Below, in pieces: positions 22,861 through 44,744 of a DNA stretch of 64,000 nt. The DNA is from Cynocephalus volans (taxonomy: Eukaryota > Chordata > Mammalia > Dermoptera > Cynocephalidae). Below the pieces are notes generated by a model. It had not been told where the DNA came from. It worked only from the letters and a program-made list of their open reading frames with translations, and did no database searches. Where the stretch lies: the NCBI RefSeq assembly GCF_027409185.1, contig NC_084463.1, positions 114,520,133-114,584,132 on the forward strand, in the 5' to 3' direction. Within the stretch, counting starts at the first letter, position 1; every line of letters begins with the position of its first letter. The position numbers were made by a program, and so were the translations under genes.

Positions 22861-23447
22861 AATAAACTAACTCCTTTAGGCTTCATAGCAGCAAAATTTT
22901 GTACTATAGTTTTTTTCTTTTTTCAAATCAGATTGCCTCTAATTTCATTTTGCATGGTCTAAGATGAAAATTGTTCTGCAATATCTGAGTATACAGTTAA
23001 TGGGAATAATGGAAGACAACCTAAGGGTTATGCTGGAGTTGGGCTGGGGAAGATAAGTTTGGGATTAAAATTTCCCTTTTGTTATTTTTGCAAAAGTTCT
23101 CTACAGAGACCAGAGCCATAACTGCTTCCATCTGTTAGTTAGAAAGAACCATTCATATATTAATAATCTTGCTACTTTTGTTGGAAAATGGTGGTTTCTT
23201 ATATTTTAATCAGAATCTCTTCAGGGTTCAGGTTGAACCCTGAAATCTGTATTCTGAACTAAACCTCCATGGATTCTCATGCAGCCAGTCCATACACTGA
23301 AGAATTGTTATAAGGCTATGATAGATAGGAGGTATTATTTGTCACCATCACTAAACATAAGGCAATTTAATTTGACAAACATGGCAAATGAACATTGTAA
23401 TCCCAGACTATTTATAGTTGAAGCTACTTAAAACAACAAAAACCAAT

Positions 23448-23751
23448 ACACAGCAGGTGAAACAATTTTATTTCACAATTGCCTTTAAAACTGCAAAGAC
23501 ACTATTTTCTTCATATAAAAACATTAGTACAGATACCTATACTTTCTAGAAAATGATTTTATAGATGCCCTCAAAGAAAAATGTACCCCATTATATGATT
23601 TCAGTGAGGTTGCTTGGAAAAAACATCTGATTCCTGAAACATACCATTCCACCATTTTGCATCTTTTGGTTCAAAGTAAAGATTATTGTTATCAGTATGC
23701 ATTCCTGCATTCTTACATATTTGATAATACACATTTACACTGGTTTATCAT
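23448..23751 (-). other. PSMA1: PSMA1 3' UTR with poly(A) signal
   Basis: About 300 nt of AT-rich sequence after the stop. A canonical AATAAA (TTTATT on the plus strand) lies at 23467-23472, and cleavage is expected about 15-25 nt further on. The exact end is an estimate. Confidence 0.75.
23467..23472 (-). terminator. PSMA1: PSMA1 polyadenylation signal AATAAA
   Basis: A canonical hexamer in transcript sense, about 280 nt after the stop codon. It is the only well-placed AATAAA before the sequence becomes intergenic. Confidence 0.75.
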
Positions 23752-35765
<12,014 letters not shown>

Positions 35766-35768
<3 letters not shown>

Positions 35769-35900
35769 GATTTCAGCGCCGGCCTGGCTGTGGCCTCCTG
35801 CAATCAGGCGAATCAAGGAGCACTGCCGAAACTACCACTCGACGATCTGCAGACAAGTCTGTGGGATTTGGACGGCAGCGGCGCAAGGCAGGGTAGTGTA
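35766..35900 (-). CDS. PSMA1: PSMA1 exon 1: 5' UTR plus initiator ATG
   Basis: The only coding codon is ATG at 35766-35768, followed at once by the donor GTGCGT. Joined to exon 2 it gives MFRNQYDNDV, the known short-isoform start. The 5' end near 35900 is an estimate within the CpG island. Reading through the donor gives a spurious frame (MVRCIPIPG...), which is intronic. Confidence 0.85.
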
Positions 35901-35965
35901 TCCCAGAGCTATCGATAGGCGTCCAAAGCTTCCCCGCCCTTAAACCTCCCTGCCCGCTCGGGGGT

Positions 35966-35975
35966 GGGCGGGGCC
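35966..35975 (+). promoter_or_regulatory. GC box (Sp1-type)
   Basis: GGGCGGGGCC matches the Sp1/KLF consensus in the PSMA1 CpG island, about 65-75 bp upstream of the inferred start. Confidence 0.5.
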
Positions 35976-35997
35976 TCCGAGGATTGAGGAATTGAGA

Positions 35998-36008
35998 TTG
36001 GCGGGAAA
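35998..36008 (+). promoter_or_regulatory. E2F-like site overlapping an inverted CCAAT box
   Basis: TTGGCGGGAAA matches the core of the E2F consensus, and the first bases complete ATTGG (inverted CCAAT). It lies about 100 bp upstream of the inferred PSMA1 start. Motif match only. Confidence 0.45.
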
Positions 36009-36139
36009 CCCTGGGTCAGGAGTGCCTGCTGGGGCTCCGAGCTGCGGCGCCGCCACTAACACGTCTCCCTTCTTGGATCCTTAGCGAAATTCTGTGTGTA
36101 CTGCAGATTCCCGCCAGTTTCTCACCGCCGCTGCCGGAT

Positions 36140-36735
36140 GCACCTGAAATCGCTTGAGAACTGGGCCTCCTGTTGAGCTTGCCGCTCAACTTGTCATTCA
36201 CCGTCCACAGAGATATGGGGTGTTGTGTGACTGAGAAGAATGAGGCTGCAGGAAAGGCCACGAAAAAATGGTCCGTTTGTGTGTGTCAACCGTACCTTCC
36301 TCGAGTATCTTGTGTACATGCTCCCTGGAGGTCTCATTTTTCAAGGCTCGTTGTCATTCACTACTTATTTTTATTATCATTAGTTTCCTCTTGAGGGTAC
36401 TAATGTCTTTCTGTGCTCTTAAAATCAAGCATGATACCTCAGAAAAAAATGGACATTTTCTTCCGACTTACGTATTTTGTCTTTGGAGAGCATCTTTCAG
36501 TAAATCCTCAAATGAAATACTTTGACAGCTCGGTAAACAGCTGCCAACCTGACAGCTACCGACTACTAATTTTCTTTATAAAGGAGAAAGGATGAGTTCT
36601 TAGCCTCAGGTAAGGTAAGCGTTGAGGACCCGAGTTTTGCAGGTGAAGTAACAGACTCATCACTTTAAGTGATTTGCTCAAGTTCACAGCAACTTCGTAT
36701 CACACTTTTAAATTTTTTCACGCATATATTTTGAA
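36140..36735. other. Flank upstream of PSMA1, nothing coding recognised
   Basis: Unique sequence beside the CpG island. Short open frames here show no family resemblance. A weak MIR-like core is present near 36640-36690. Confidence 0.5.
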
Positions 36736-36739
36736 CATT

Positions 36740-37075
36740 TTTTCATGTTAAACACTTTGTAGGTCAAACACGACTCCCTAGTGTTCTGTGTTGTGAACAT
36801 AATGGTATTTACCCAGATCTCTATTGTTTAATATTTAGGTCCCTCCAAACAACTCATTTATGAATGGTTTTATATATCTTTTTTTGTGTACATCCATTCT
36901 TTATTTAGAATAAATTCCTAAAAATGGAATTGCACTGTCAAATGAAATGGATGTTTTTAAGTCTTTTGATAAAAAGTGCTAAATTGTCCAGAAATGTTTT
37001 AGCAATCTATACTCTCAACAGGAGTATAAAAGAGATTGCCTCCTTAAATTCACCAAAACTGGTTATGTGGTTTTT
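36740..37075 (-). mobile_element. L1 fragment, old
   Basis: AATAAATTCCTAAAAATGGA, GTCAAATGAAATGG and ATCTATACTCTCAACAGGAG resemble a reverse-oriented L1 3' end. Strongly diverged. Confidence 0.45.
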
Positions 37076-37139
37076 AAAAAGTACTGTTAATTTAGTAGAT
37101 TAAATTATTGGATTAAATTAATAGATTGTTTTGTTTCTC

Positions 37140-37215
37140 CAGCACCTTTCACAATGTCCAGCACATATTAAGTGCTTAATAAATATTGCTGGGTGAATAA
37201 GTGAATGTTGAATGA
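37140..37215 (+). repeat. MIR/L2 3' end fragment
   Basis: TTAAGTGCTTAATAAATATT after GTCCAGCACATA is the shared MIR/L2 3' end motif. Confidence 0.5.
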
Positions 37216-37429
37216 ATGATTAAATAAATGCTCACTTGAAATTTGCTGTAGTACACAAACATTTTGATAATTCTTTTCCATATATATCTGTAGTCACATG
37301 CCTCAAACAAATGTATAATAAATATATAATTTAAACAAATTTTTACAAATAAAATGATACTAAACTATTTTATACTAATACACTTAAAAAATTACAGCTA
37401 TCTTATCATGTCCATAAGTAAAGATCAAT

Positions 37430-37790
37430 ATTTTCAATAGTTCCACAGTATTCCACTGTGTGGAAAAACAATAATTTACCTAACTATTGGTGAGCAATTA
37501 GATTATTTCCAAGTTTTTGCTATTAGAAAAATACTATAATGAATATTCTTGTACATGCACATGCTTTGTGTACTTTCCTGATTACCTCCTTATGATGAAT
37601 TCACAGACGTAGAATTGTGGGGTCAAAGGGAATGCACATTTACAATTATGATACATATGGCTGAGTTTCAAAAAAAGTTGTATCAATTCATATTCTACAG
37701 TGCCCGAGAGTTCACTTTCTTTATATCTCCACCAACACTTGATATTGTATTTTTTACCTTTATCAAGCTGTAGGCAGAAAAAGTAAAAAC
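37430..37790 (-). mobile_element. L1 fragment, old
   Basis: ATGAATATTCTTGTACATGC, GTAGAATTGTGGGGTCAAAG, then CTCCACCAACACTTGATATT match the order of a reverse-oriented L1 3' region. Confidence 0.55.
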
Positions 37791-37803
37791 CTCTTGTTTC
37801 AAT

Positions 37804-37850
37804 TTTATTTTATTTTATTTATCTATTTTATTTTATTTTATTTCAATTTT
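37804..37850. repeat. (TTTTA)n microsatellite
   Basis: Imperfect TTTTA repeats interrupted by ATCTA. Confidence 0.85.
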
Positions 37851-38189
37851 ATTTGTATGTTTTGGTTACTAGTAAAAAAAAAAATCTTTTCATCTATTTC
37901 TTGGCTGTTACTCTAGAGAATTGCCACTTCATTCCTTTTTCAATTTATTGTTGAGTTAATTATTTTCTCATTGATTTTTTAGGAGCTCCCTGCAGTTAGG
38001 TATTGTAACCTCTTACTACTGTGTTACTTTTATAGAAGGAGCCTTTGGATAGAAAAGATAACCACTTTTAGCCCAAGTAAAAGGGTGGGGGGGTTGGGGT
38101 GGCAGATATTGTAAATTTATAATAGGGAATCACATAAACATCCAAGCACAGGAGTTTTTTTTTTTTTTTTTTTTTTAATATATACTGAG

Positions 38190-38265
38190 GTAGTCCTAGT
38201 ACATGGAACAAAGCTTGGCATATAGTAGGCACTCACTAAACATTTGTTGAATGAATGAAATAATG
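38190..38265 (+). repeat. L2 3' end fragment
   Basis: GGCATATAGTAGGCACTCAC then TTTGTTGAATGAATGAA is the L2 terminal motif. Preceded by a T-run at about 38156-38176. Confidence 0.55.
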
Positions 38266-39367
38266 ATGGATCTATCACTCCAAAACCTGTTCTTTTGATT
38301 ATTAATTATCTCCTAAGCAAATATCTGGGGCTTTGTGGTATATCCTTCATTCACAATAATTGGTTGTACTCTTCGGAGTGGCTCTTATCAAAGATCCACT
38401 TGTAGAGCAAAAGAAGGGGCATTTTGTTGGTCTTTTTGTTGAAACTGAAGGTCCTGAATGCTTATTAAAGTTTTATACGACTTTCAGCTCCTCTCTGCAT
38501 GTTTTGGGGATTTAGCTCAGAATACATCTTTATCCTTAACCAAGAGCTGAAAAGTTGATCAATAAAGATATTTTGTAGGAGGACTGGGTCAGCGAACATA
38601 GCACTACCTCTTTAAAGGACATTGGTAAGTTATGTCAGGCTTTTTATAGAATCAAATGAAAAAAATTCTAAATAAAAGCCAAGGTGAAAACTTTTTCCCA
38701 TTGATATGTAAATTTCATTGTATTACTCTGTTTAACAACTGTAACTAGTACATTGAACAAATGAGATGTGTAGGGTGTAATATGCAAATAACTGATTGTT
38801 TTGCCCCACATGTTAAAACACACCTGATGGAGTTAATTCTTCCATGCTTCTTAGATGAAATATAGTACAAATCTCATGACTTTTCTGATCATGCTAATAA
38901 AAACAAGTCAAGAGCCACAGATCAGTAATTAATATGCCAGTATAATAAAAATTTTGAGGGTGAAGCTTCTTGCCTCCCCCAGCTTGAGCCTGCCATGGTA
39001 AAAGCAGAAATGGCTGACTTCCTCTCTATGTACCTGCCTAAAATTTCTCTCCTAATGCCCCCTCCCACCACCAACACTAACCAGGCTGCCTTACCTCTTC
39101 CAAGCTGAAACAGAGGAAGGGGCAAGAAAGTTCTCAACTTGGCTACTAGCTCTGAGATTAAGGGTTGGTACTCTTTGAGCTTGGTAGGTGTTTACAGTTG
39201 GCACTTGTTACTTTATGGGTTCTTTGAAAACACCTTCATTCTCATCCTACCCCAGCAAGAAAATACTGGAAATCTCTCACTTTTGCACTTGGGTAAATAT
39301 ATGTCATCTGGCTGTTAGTTCAATGTTAATTGCTAGCATATGTGGGTATACTTTCAGCTGCTTTCCG

Positions 39368-39748
39368 TGTTAAAATATAAACTTTAGACAAATTAAATTT
39401 AGCAGAATTTAACTGAGCAAAGAACAATTTGCAAATCAGGCAGCCCTCAGAACCAAAACAGATTCAAAGAACCCCAGCCTTCAATGTGGTCAGGCAGCAT
39501 TTATGGACAGAAAATGGATGTGAGACAAGCTTGATTGGTTACAGCTTGCCTTAATTGATTATGGTTTGCAGTTGGCTGCCTGGGATTGACTCAAGCTTTG
39601 CTGGTGTGATTGGCTGAGACTCAGCTATTCGTTACAAAAGTATACTCCTAAATTAGGCTTTCAGTTAGTTTACGTACTAAGTTAGGCTGAAGTTCACTAA
39701 GTAAGGGCTCAAGCATAGAGGCATCTACAGGCCAAATTTAGTTTAACA
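39368..39748 (+). mobile_element. LTR-like element, family not named
   Basis: About 381 bp starting TGTTAAA and ending TTTAACA, a perfect 7-bp terminal inverted repeat with TG/CA ends. The interior (TTAACTGAGCAAAGAACAAT, TTGGCTGCCTGGGATTGAC) recalls a mammalian ERV LTR. No target-site duplication is visible. Confidence 0.55.
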
Positions 39749-39894
39749 TATGTAATCCTCTTCAGTAGCCTTTGTCTGATCCAAAGAAACACCTTCACTG
39801 GAGCTTTGCCTTACACCTCTGAGAGTGCAGACGTTGAACAAACCCCAATCTCATCTTTGTAGTTAGCCAAAATTTCTTGCTCTCTAAATTCCAC

Positions 39895-40020
39895 TGCAAT
39901 GTTAGCTCCATGACGGCAGAGAATTTTTGTCCATTTTGTTCACTGCTGTATTTGCTTGTGCCTAGAATAATGCCTGTACTTAGTAAGCGCTATACAAAAA
40001 GTACTGAATGAATGAATCCC
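39895..40020 (+). repeat. L2 3' end fragment
   Basis: GTGCCTAGAATAATGCCTG then AGTAAGCGCTATACAAAAAG and GAATGAATGAAT. Confidence 0.55.
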
Positions 40021-40394
40021 TCAGATATAAGCCAGATGCTATTCCACTGTGACCCCCCAAACCCCCTAGCTCTAGGCATCATATATTAAAGTTCCATTAA
40101 AGCCTCTTTCTCTCAGCATGAGGTGAGGAAAAAGCAATGTCCACTCACAGCACACCAAAGTCTCTCTCAAAATCTTCTAAACTCAAACATTTTTCTGAGT
40201 TAAAAGTGGGTAGACAGTTAAGAGTTGCAAAAGCAGTTCTCTTCCCTTTTTATTGCAATTATTACTTTTGGTATTTTGCACTTTTTTTGTAGAATGTGAT
40301 AATATTTGACATTTTGTTTTCTTGGAGCCTCAGCCAAAATTGAGGCAGAAAGAGTCCAATTTTAATATCCTACTACACACTTATTTCTTTAGAT

Positions 40395-40515
40395 GTTGTC
40401 CCCATATATCAAATCATAAGCTCCTGGAGGACAGGGACTGTCATAGTTCCTTTGTATATACATCTAATGTGTCATACAACCTAGGTGCTCTTAGTAAAAA
40501 GAGTTAGTGGGTGAA
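40395..40515 (+). repeat. L2 3' end fragment
   Basis: AGCTCCTGGAGGACAGGGAC followed by TAGGTGCTCTTAGTAAAA is the L2 3' end motif. Confidence 0.55.
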
Positions 40516-41145
40516 TAAAAGTACTTTAGTAGTAGTAGTAATAATTCTAAATACATTACATGGTATCGAAGATTGAAGTCCGAAACTCTGTGTTTCTAGT
40601 ACTCTTCTTCTAGTAGAAAATTTTTAATTTAAAAATAGAGTAAAATTGTGGAATTGCTTACATTTTAATGTTACTGTGCTAGATATTCTGTTGCCCCTGT
40701 AGATCTACTTCATCCTTTATGGATTGCATCAGCAAGCTCCCTTTCTCCCTGGTTTCTGGTTGGGCTCAGCTAGTGGAAGACACTTCAGAAGATCAGAAAG
40801 CAATAGGAGAGAGATATCAGAGTATTACCTTCCTTTCCTCAGTGTTGGCCACAGGTTGGCAACAGTATTGCATTATCCCTTGCGGTTTTCCTCCCCACAT
40901 TTTGATTATAGTCTCTTCGGCCACTCCTTTTGAGGGTGCATGCCTCTTTCTTGCACGGACCCTGACTGATACAATAATTTATTAAATTTTTACAGGCAAA
41001 GCAGGTATACAATACTTTTTTTAATGTAAAAATCTTTATCCTTTCTTGAGGTTGATTTTATTTTATACTTCTAGGAATGTTAATATCAGTAGGTCTGAAA
41101 CAGATGGAAAATAGAACCTAAGTTTATGATATACATCTTTCTCTG

Positions 41146-41254
41146 TTTTGGGGGGAGGGTTTGGGGGGGAGTGGCTGGCCAGGACTGGGATCAAGCCGTG
41201 GACCTTGGTGTTATCAGTACCATGCTCTCACCAATTGAGCTAACCAGCCAGCCA
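41146..41254 (-). repeat. tRNA-Ile-derived SINE, first of a tandem pair
   Basis: GGCTGGCCAGGACTGGGATC to GAGCTAACCAGCCAGCC. The usual poly(T) head has become G-rich. It is followed after a few bases by a second copy in the same orientation. Confidence 0.8.
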
Positions 41255-41260
41255 AAATGG

Positions 41261-41361
41261 CTTTTTTTTTTTTTCCTTGGCAGCTGGCCAGTAAGGGGAT
41301 CTGAACCCTTGACCCTGGTGTTATAACACTGTGCTGTAACCAACTGAGCTAACCAGCCAGC
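41261..41361 (-). repeat. tRNA-Ile-derived SINE, second of a tandem pair
   Basis: Poly(T), GGCAGCTGGCCAGTAAGGGG, then AACTGAGCTAACCAGCCAGC. Same orientation as the copy at 41146-41254. Confidence 0.85.
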
Positions 41362-41689
41362 GTCCCTGTTTTCTACCTGCTCAAATATGTAGATAAAAAA
41401 ATCAGCTTACGGTTGATTTCATAATTTTTTTTCCAATTAAAAAAGGAATACACATTTATTTTAGATTTTTTTCAAGTGAACACAGTATGAAAAATATTTA
41501 TAATCCACTAGGTAGAGAAAATCACAGTTAAAATTTTAGTGATTTATTTCCCATCTAATAATATCTATCTAGAGAAGGAAAATTACCCTGTAAATATATT
41601 TTCCAATATGTATAATGTGTATATACATTGTGTGTGCAAATACATATTGTGGATGTGATTCTCATTCCATAAAAAGAAATATTGCATTT

Positions 41690-41786
41690 TTTTTTTTTTT
41701 TTTGGTGACTGGTATTATTGGGATCTGAACCCTTGACCTTGGTGTTATAACACTGCACTCTAACCAGCTGAGTAACTGGCCAGCCT
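41690..41786 (-). repeat. tRNA-Ile-derived SINE, monomer
   Basis: Poly(T), GGGATCTGAACCCTTGACC, then GTAACTGGCCAGCC. A duplication GAAATATTGCATTT / GAAATATCACATTT matches 12 of 14 (41676-41689 and 41787-41800). Confidence 0.85.
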
Positions 41787-41829
41787 GAAATATCACATTT
41801 CTTTAGATCAACTTGAATCTAAACTTGAG

Positions 41830-43390
41830 CTCCCATTTTGCCATTTGGTGGGCATGAGCAGTTCCTCTTCATCCAGGGTTGTACAAAGTTTCTAGGGCCT
41901 TGATTTTTGTGGAAGTACCTGGAATTACCTCAAATTATTTGGTCATCTGTCCACATTGATTTGCTGCTATGATTCCCTTTTGTGCTATCTTCCCTTCAGA
42001 TCTGATGATTCACCTGTGGCACTGAAGAATCTAGAATCAAGTAAGTGAATCTGGCAGCCCTTGTACCCCAGTGAAGCCTCCCAAGGTACCCCATATGGCC
42101 TTCCTCTTTGAGGTTTTGCCACCATCCCGGGCTCTCAAAGAGCAAGATGGGAATGAATCTTAGCTGTTCACTCAAGCTGCAGGCTTCTGACTTCTAAATT
42201 TTGAAAAATCTGTCTTTCAAATCACCCTTCTCATTTCAAAAGACAGGGTGAGCCTATGATGTTTCTAAGCAGCTTTTGCTTTTTGCCTTGCAAAAATCTG
42301 AAGTCTGGATACCTGCTTGAATGGGGGCAAAGGGTAGTGAAATAGAACACATAGAATTAATATCTAAACAAAATAAACTGCCACAAAAATTTTGTATCAA
42401 ATTACATATAATTCTTTTTAAATCTGCTTTCCTATGTAAACATTGGACCACAAACATTTCTTCATGTTGCCTGCTTTTAAATGTGTATATAACTATAAGG
42501 TGTTCTATCATATGAATGTTTCATAATTTATTTGACCAATATCTGATAAGTCTCTAGATAGCTCACTCTAAGCTAACCTTGTTGTCAGGTCAGCTTTAGC
42601 TCAAGTGGTTACTTCCTCATGCTGGACTTATCTGTCTAAACTAGCCTTGTCTGCACCCAATCCTACCTTTTCCTTTTTTTTTTTTTTTTTAATTGGTTAT
42701 TCAGAAGCTAAGTTTCTCTTCTAGTAACAGCTAACACTTGGAACAGAGCAAACTGGAATTAGTAGACAATTGGGAAGAATAACAATTTAGAGTTTTATCT
42801 AAACTGTATAATATAATTTCCCTCCTTCAGAGTATGACTAAAGGAGAGGTCTGTACAAAAGCCGTTGGCATCCTTGAGTTGTTTAGAAATATTTTTTCCA
42901 GAAATTAAGCAATTATTACAGAATGTCATCTACATAGTTGAGTAACAATGAATATTACATGTTCATGGGAAAATTTCAGCTTGGCTCTTATTAGAATTTT
43001 TTTTTAATTCTAAAAAATCCTGAAATAAGTAACAGTGGTCTGTAAACTGAAGTAGTGTTACTTTTCTGTCCTATTCTTCCTACAAAATACCCTTATTGAC
43101 CAATTTTGCAACTACTAGTTAAGGATCAGGGTTTATCCCGAGCCAAATCACCAAATCATGTTTAAAGAAGCTGAAAGCTATTAAAACCTTAAGCAATCAA
43201 ATGTCTCTTCTGTTGGCCCACAAGTGTGGCTTTAATATAAGAGACAGTCTGAAGAATCCAGCCAACTGTCTTAAACTCATAGAGCCACCAATATATGCAT
43301 AGAAGGTAGTGATAAAAAGGACAGGTTTTGGAGTCAAACATTTCTCATTTGTTCAACAAATATTTGTTGATCACCTTACTATATATCAAG
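41830..43390. other. Non-coding stretch, nothing identified
   Basis: Unique-looking AT-rich sequence with a T-run near 42670. Open frames are short and resemble no family I recognise. Confidence 0.5.
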
Positions 43391-43429
43391 AATTATTACT
43401 AAAATGCTGAGAATATCTAAGTAAACAAA

Positions 43430-44140
43430 ACAGACAAAAATTCCTGAGAGGAAGAGTAACACGGGGTGAAATCAGAGAGGAAATGGAATAGGGGTTACGG
43501 ATAGTATAGGGCATTTAGGGCACAGTAAAGACTTTGACTCCAGGTGAGATAGGGGATTACTAGAGGGTTTTGAAGAGAGGAATATCATGCCTGACATTTT
43601 TAAAAGATCATACTGACCCTTGTGTTGAGAACAGAGTATAGGTTGTAAGCATGCAAACAAGATCAAGGCTATATCAGTAATCCAAGTAAGAGATGACAAT
43701 GGCTTAGACCAGAGTCATAACAGTGAGGTGGTGGGAAGTAGTTGGATTCTGGATATATTTTGAAGGCAGAGCTACCATTATTACTTTGCTAATGGATTGG
43801 ATGTGGTGTGTAAAAGAGAGGATTCAAAATCACTACAACATTTTTCATTTGAGGAAATGGAAAAATGGAATTGCAATGAACTGAGATGAAGGAGGGACCA
43901 GAGGAGCAGGATTTCGGAAAAAGATAATAAATATGGTTTTGTTAATTTCGAGTTTGGGATGTTTATTAGACATCCAAGTGAAGAAATGAGTAGTTGGTTG
44001 GCATATGAGGTGGAGCTCAGTTGAGAGGTCTAGGCTAGAGATCCAAAATTGGGGGTCATCATCATAGAGAAGTTATTTAGAGCCATGAAACTTGAGTGAG
44101 AATAGATAGAAAAGAGTTCCAAGGATTGAACACGGGGCAT
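43430..44140 (+). repeat. Old interspersed repeat, family not resolved
   Basis: AGAGGGTTTTGAAGAGAGGA, GCTAATGGATTGGATGTGG, TTAGACATCCAAGTGAAGAA and GGTCTAGGCTAGAGATCC follow a pattern I recognise as common in mammalian genomes, but I cannot name the family with confidence. Confidence 0.45.
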
Positions 44141-44149
44141 TCCAATATT

Positions 44150-44375
44150 AGACAGAACTGGGTTTGTATTTGAGCTTAGCTACTTATAAGCTCTGAGAAC
44201 TTTGAATTATTCCACCTCTCTGAACCTTGTCTTGTTGTTGAAACCTATAAAATGGACATAATGTTGGCTAATATCTTCTATGATTATTGTGATGAGTAAG
44301 TGAATTTCTCATTTAAAGTGCTTAATACACTGCCTGGAACATGGTAAATACTCAATAAACATTAGCTATTATTAT
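44150..44375 (+). repeat. MIR SINE, nearly full length
   Basis: ACTGGGTTTGTATTTGAGC, CTCTGAACCTTGTCTTG, AAAGTGCTTAATACACTGCC and CTCAATAAACATTAGCTATT are in MIR order to its 3' end. Confidence 0.8.
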
Positions 44376-44701
44376 TATTACTTTTAGAATCATCATTGAT
44401 CTTCCAAAATGCTGGGGATTCCCTTAGTAATAATATATAATAAATACAGTAATAATACCTACTGTTTATCTGGATAAAGAGTAGCAAACTGGAAGTATAC
44501 AGTGAACCACCTCCCCATATTTAATCTCTTAAATAAGTTATACTTTTAGCCAAAAACGTTCTTTTTCATCTTGCTAGCTTTTGAATTCCTCCTAAATATT
44601 GAATTCTGCTTTAATCTCTTTTGACAATTTTTAGCTATTTTTATGGAGCTGCCAAGATCAATGATGCACACAATAAAAGAGAAGCTCCTTTAAAGCTTTT
44701 T

Positions 44702-44742
44702 CAGATCCACATACTGGCCAGCCGACAAAATTATAAAAAATA
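44702..44742 (+). repeat. tRNA-Ile-derived SINE, 3' remnant
   Basis: CAGATCCACATACTGGCCAG followed by an A-rich tail: the last 40 bp of the element only. Confidence 0.65.
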
Positions 44743-44744
44743 AA

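Larger units (their letters stand above)
19861..23447. other. Intergenic gap between PSMA1 3' end and COPB1 promoter
   Basis: No coding exon recognised. It holds a MIR-like piece, an L1 3' UTR relic, SINE pieces and a C-run (20479-20488), with otherwise unremarkable AT-rich sequence. A short stretch at 23195-23300 resembles an old MER5-type repeat, but weakly. Confidence 0.6.
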
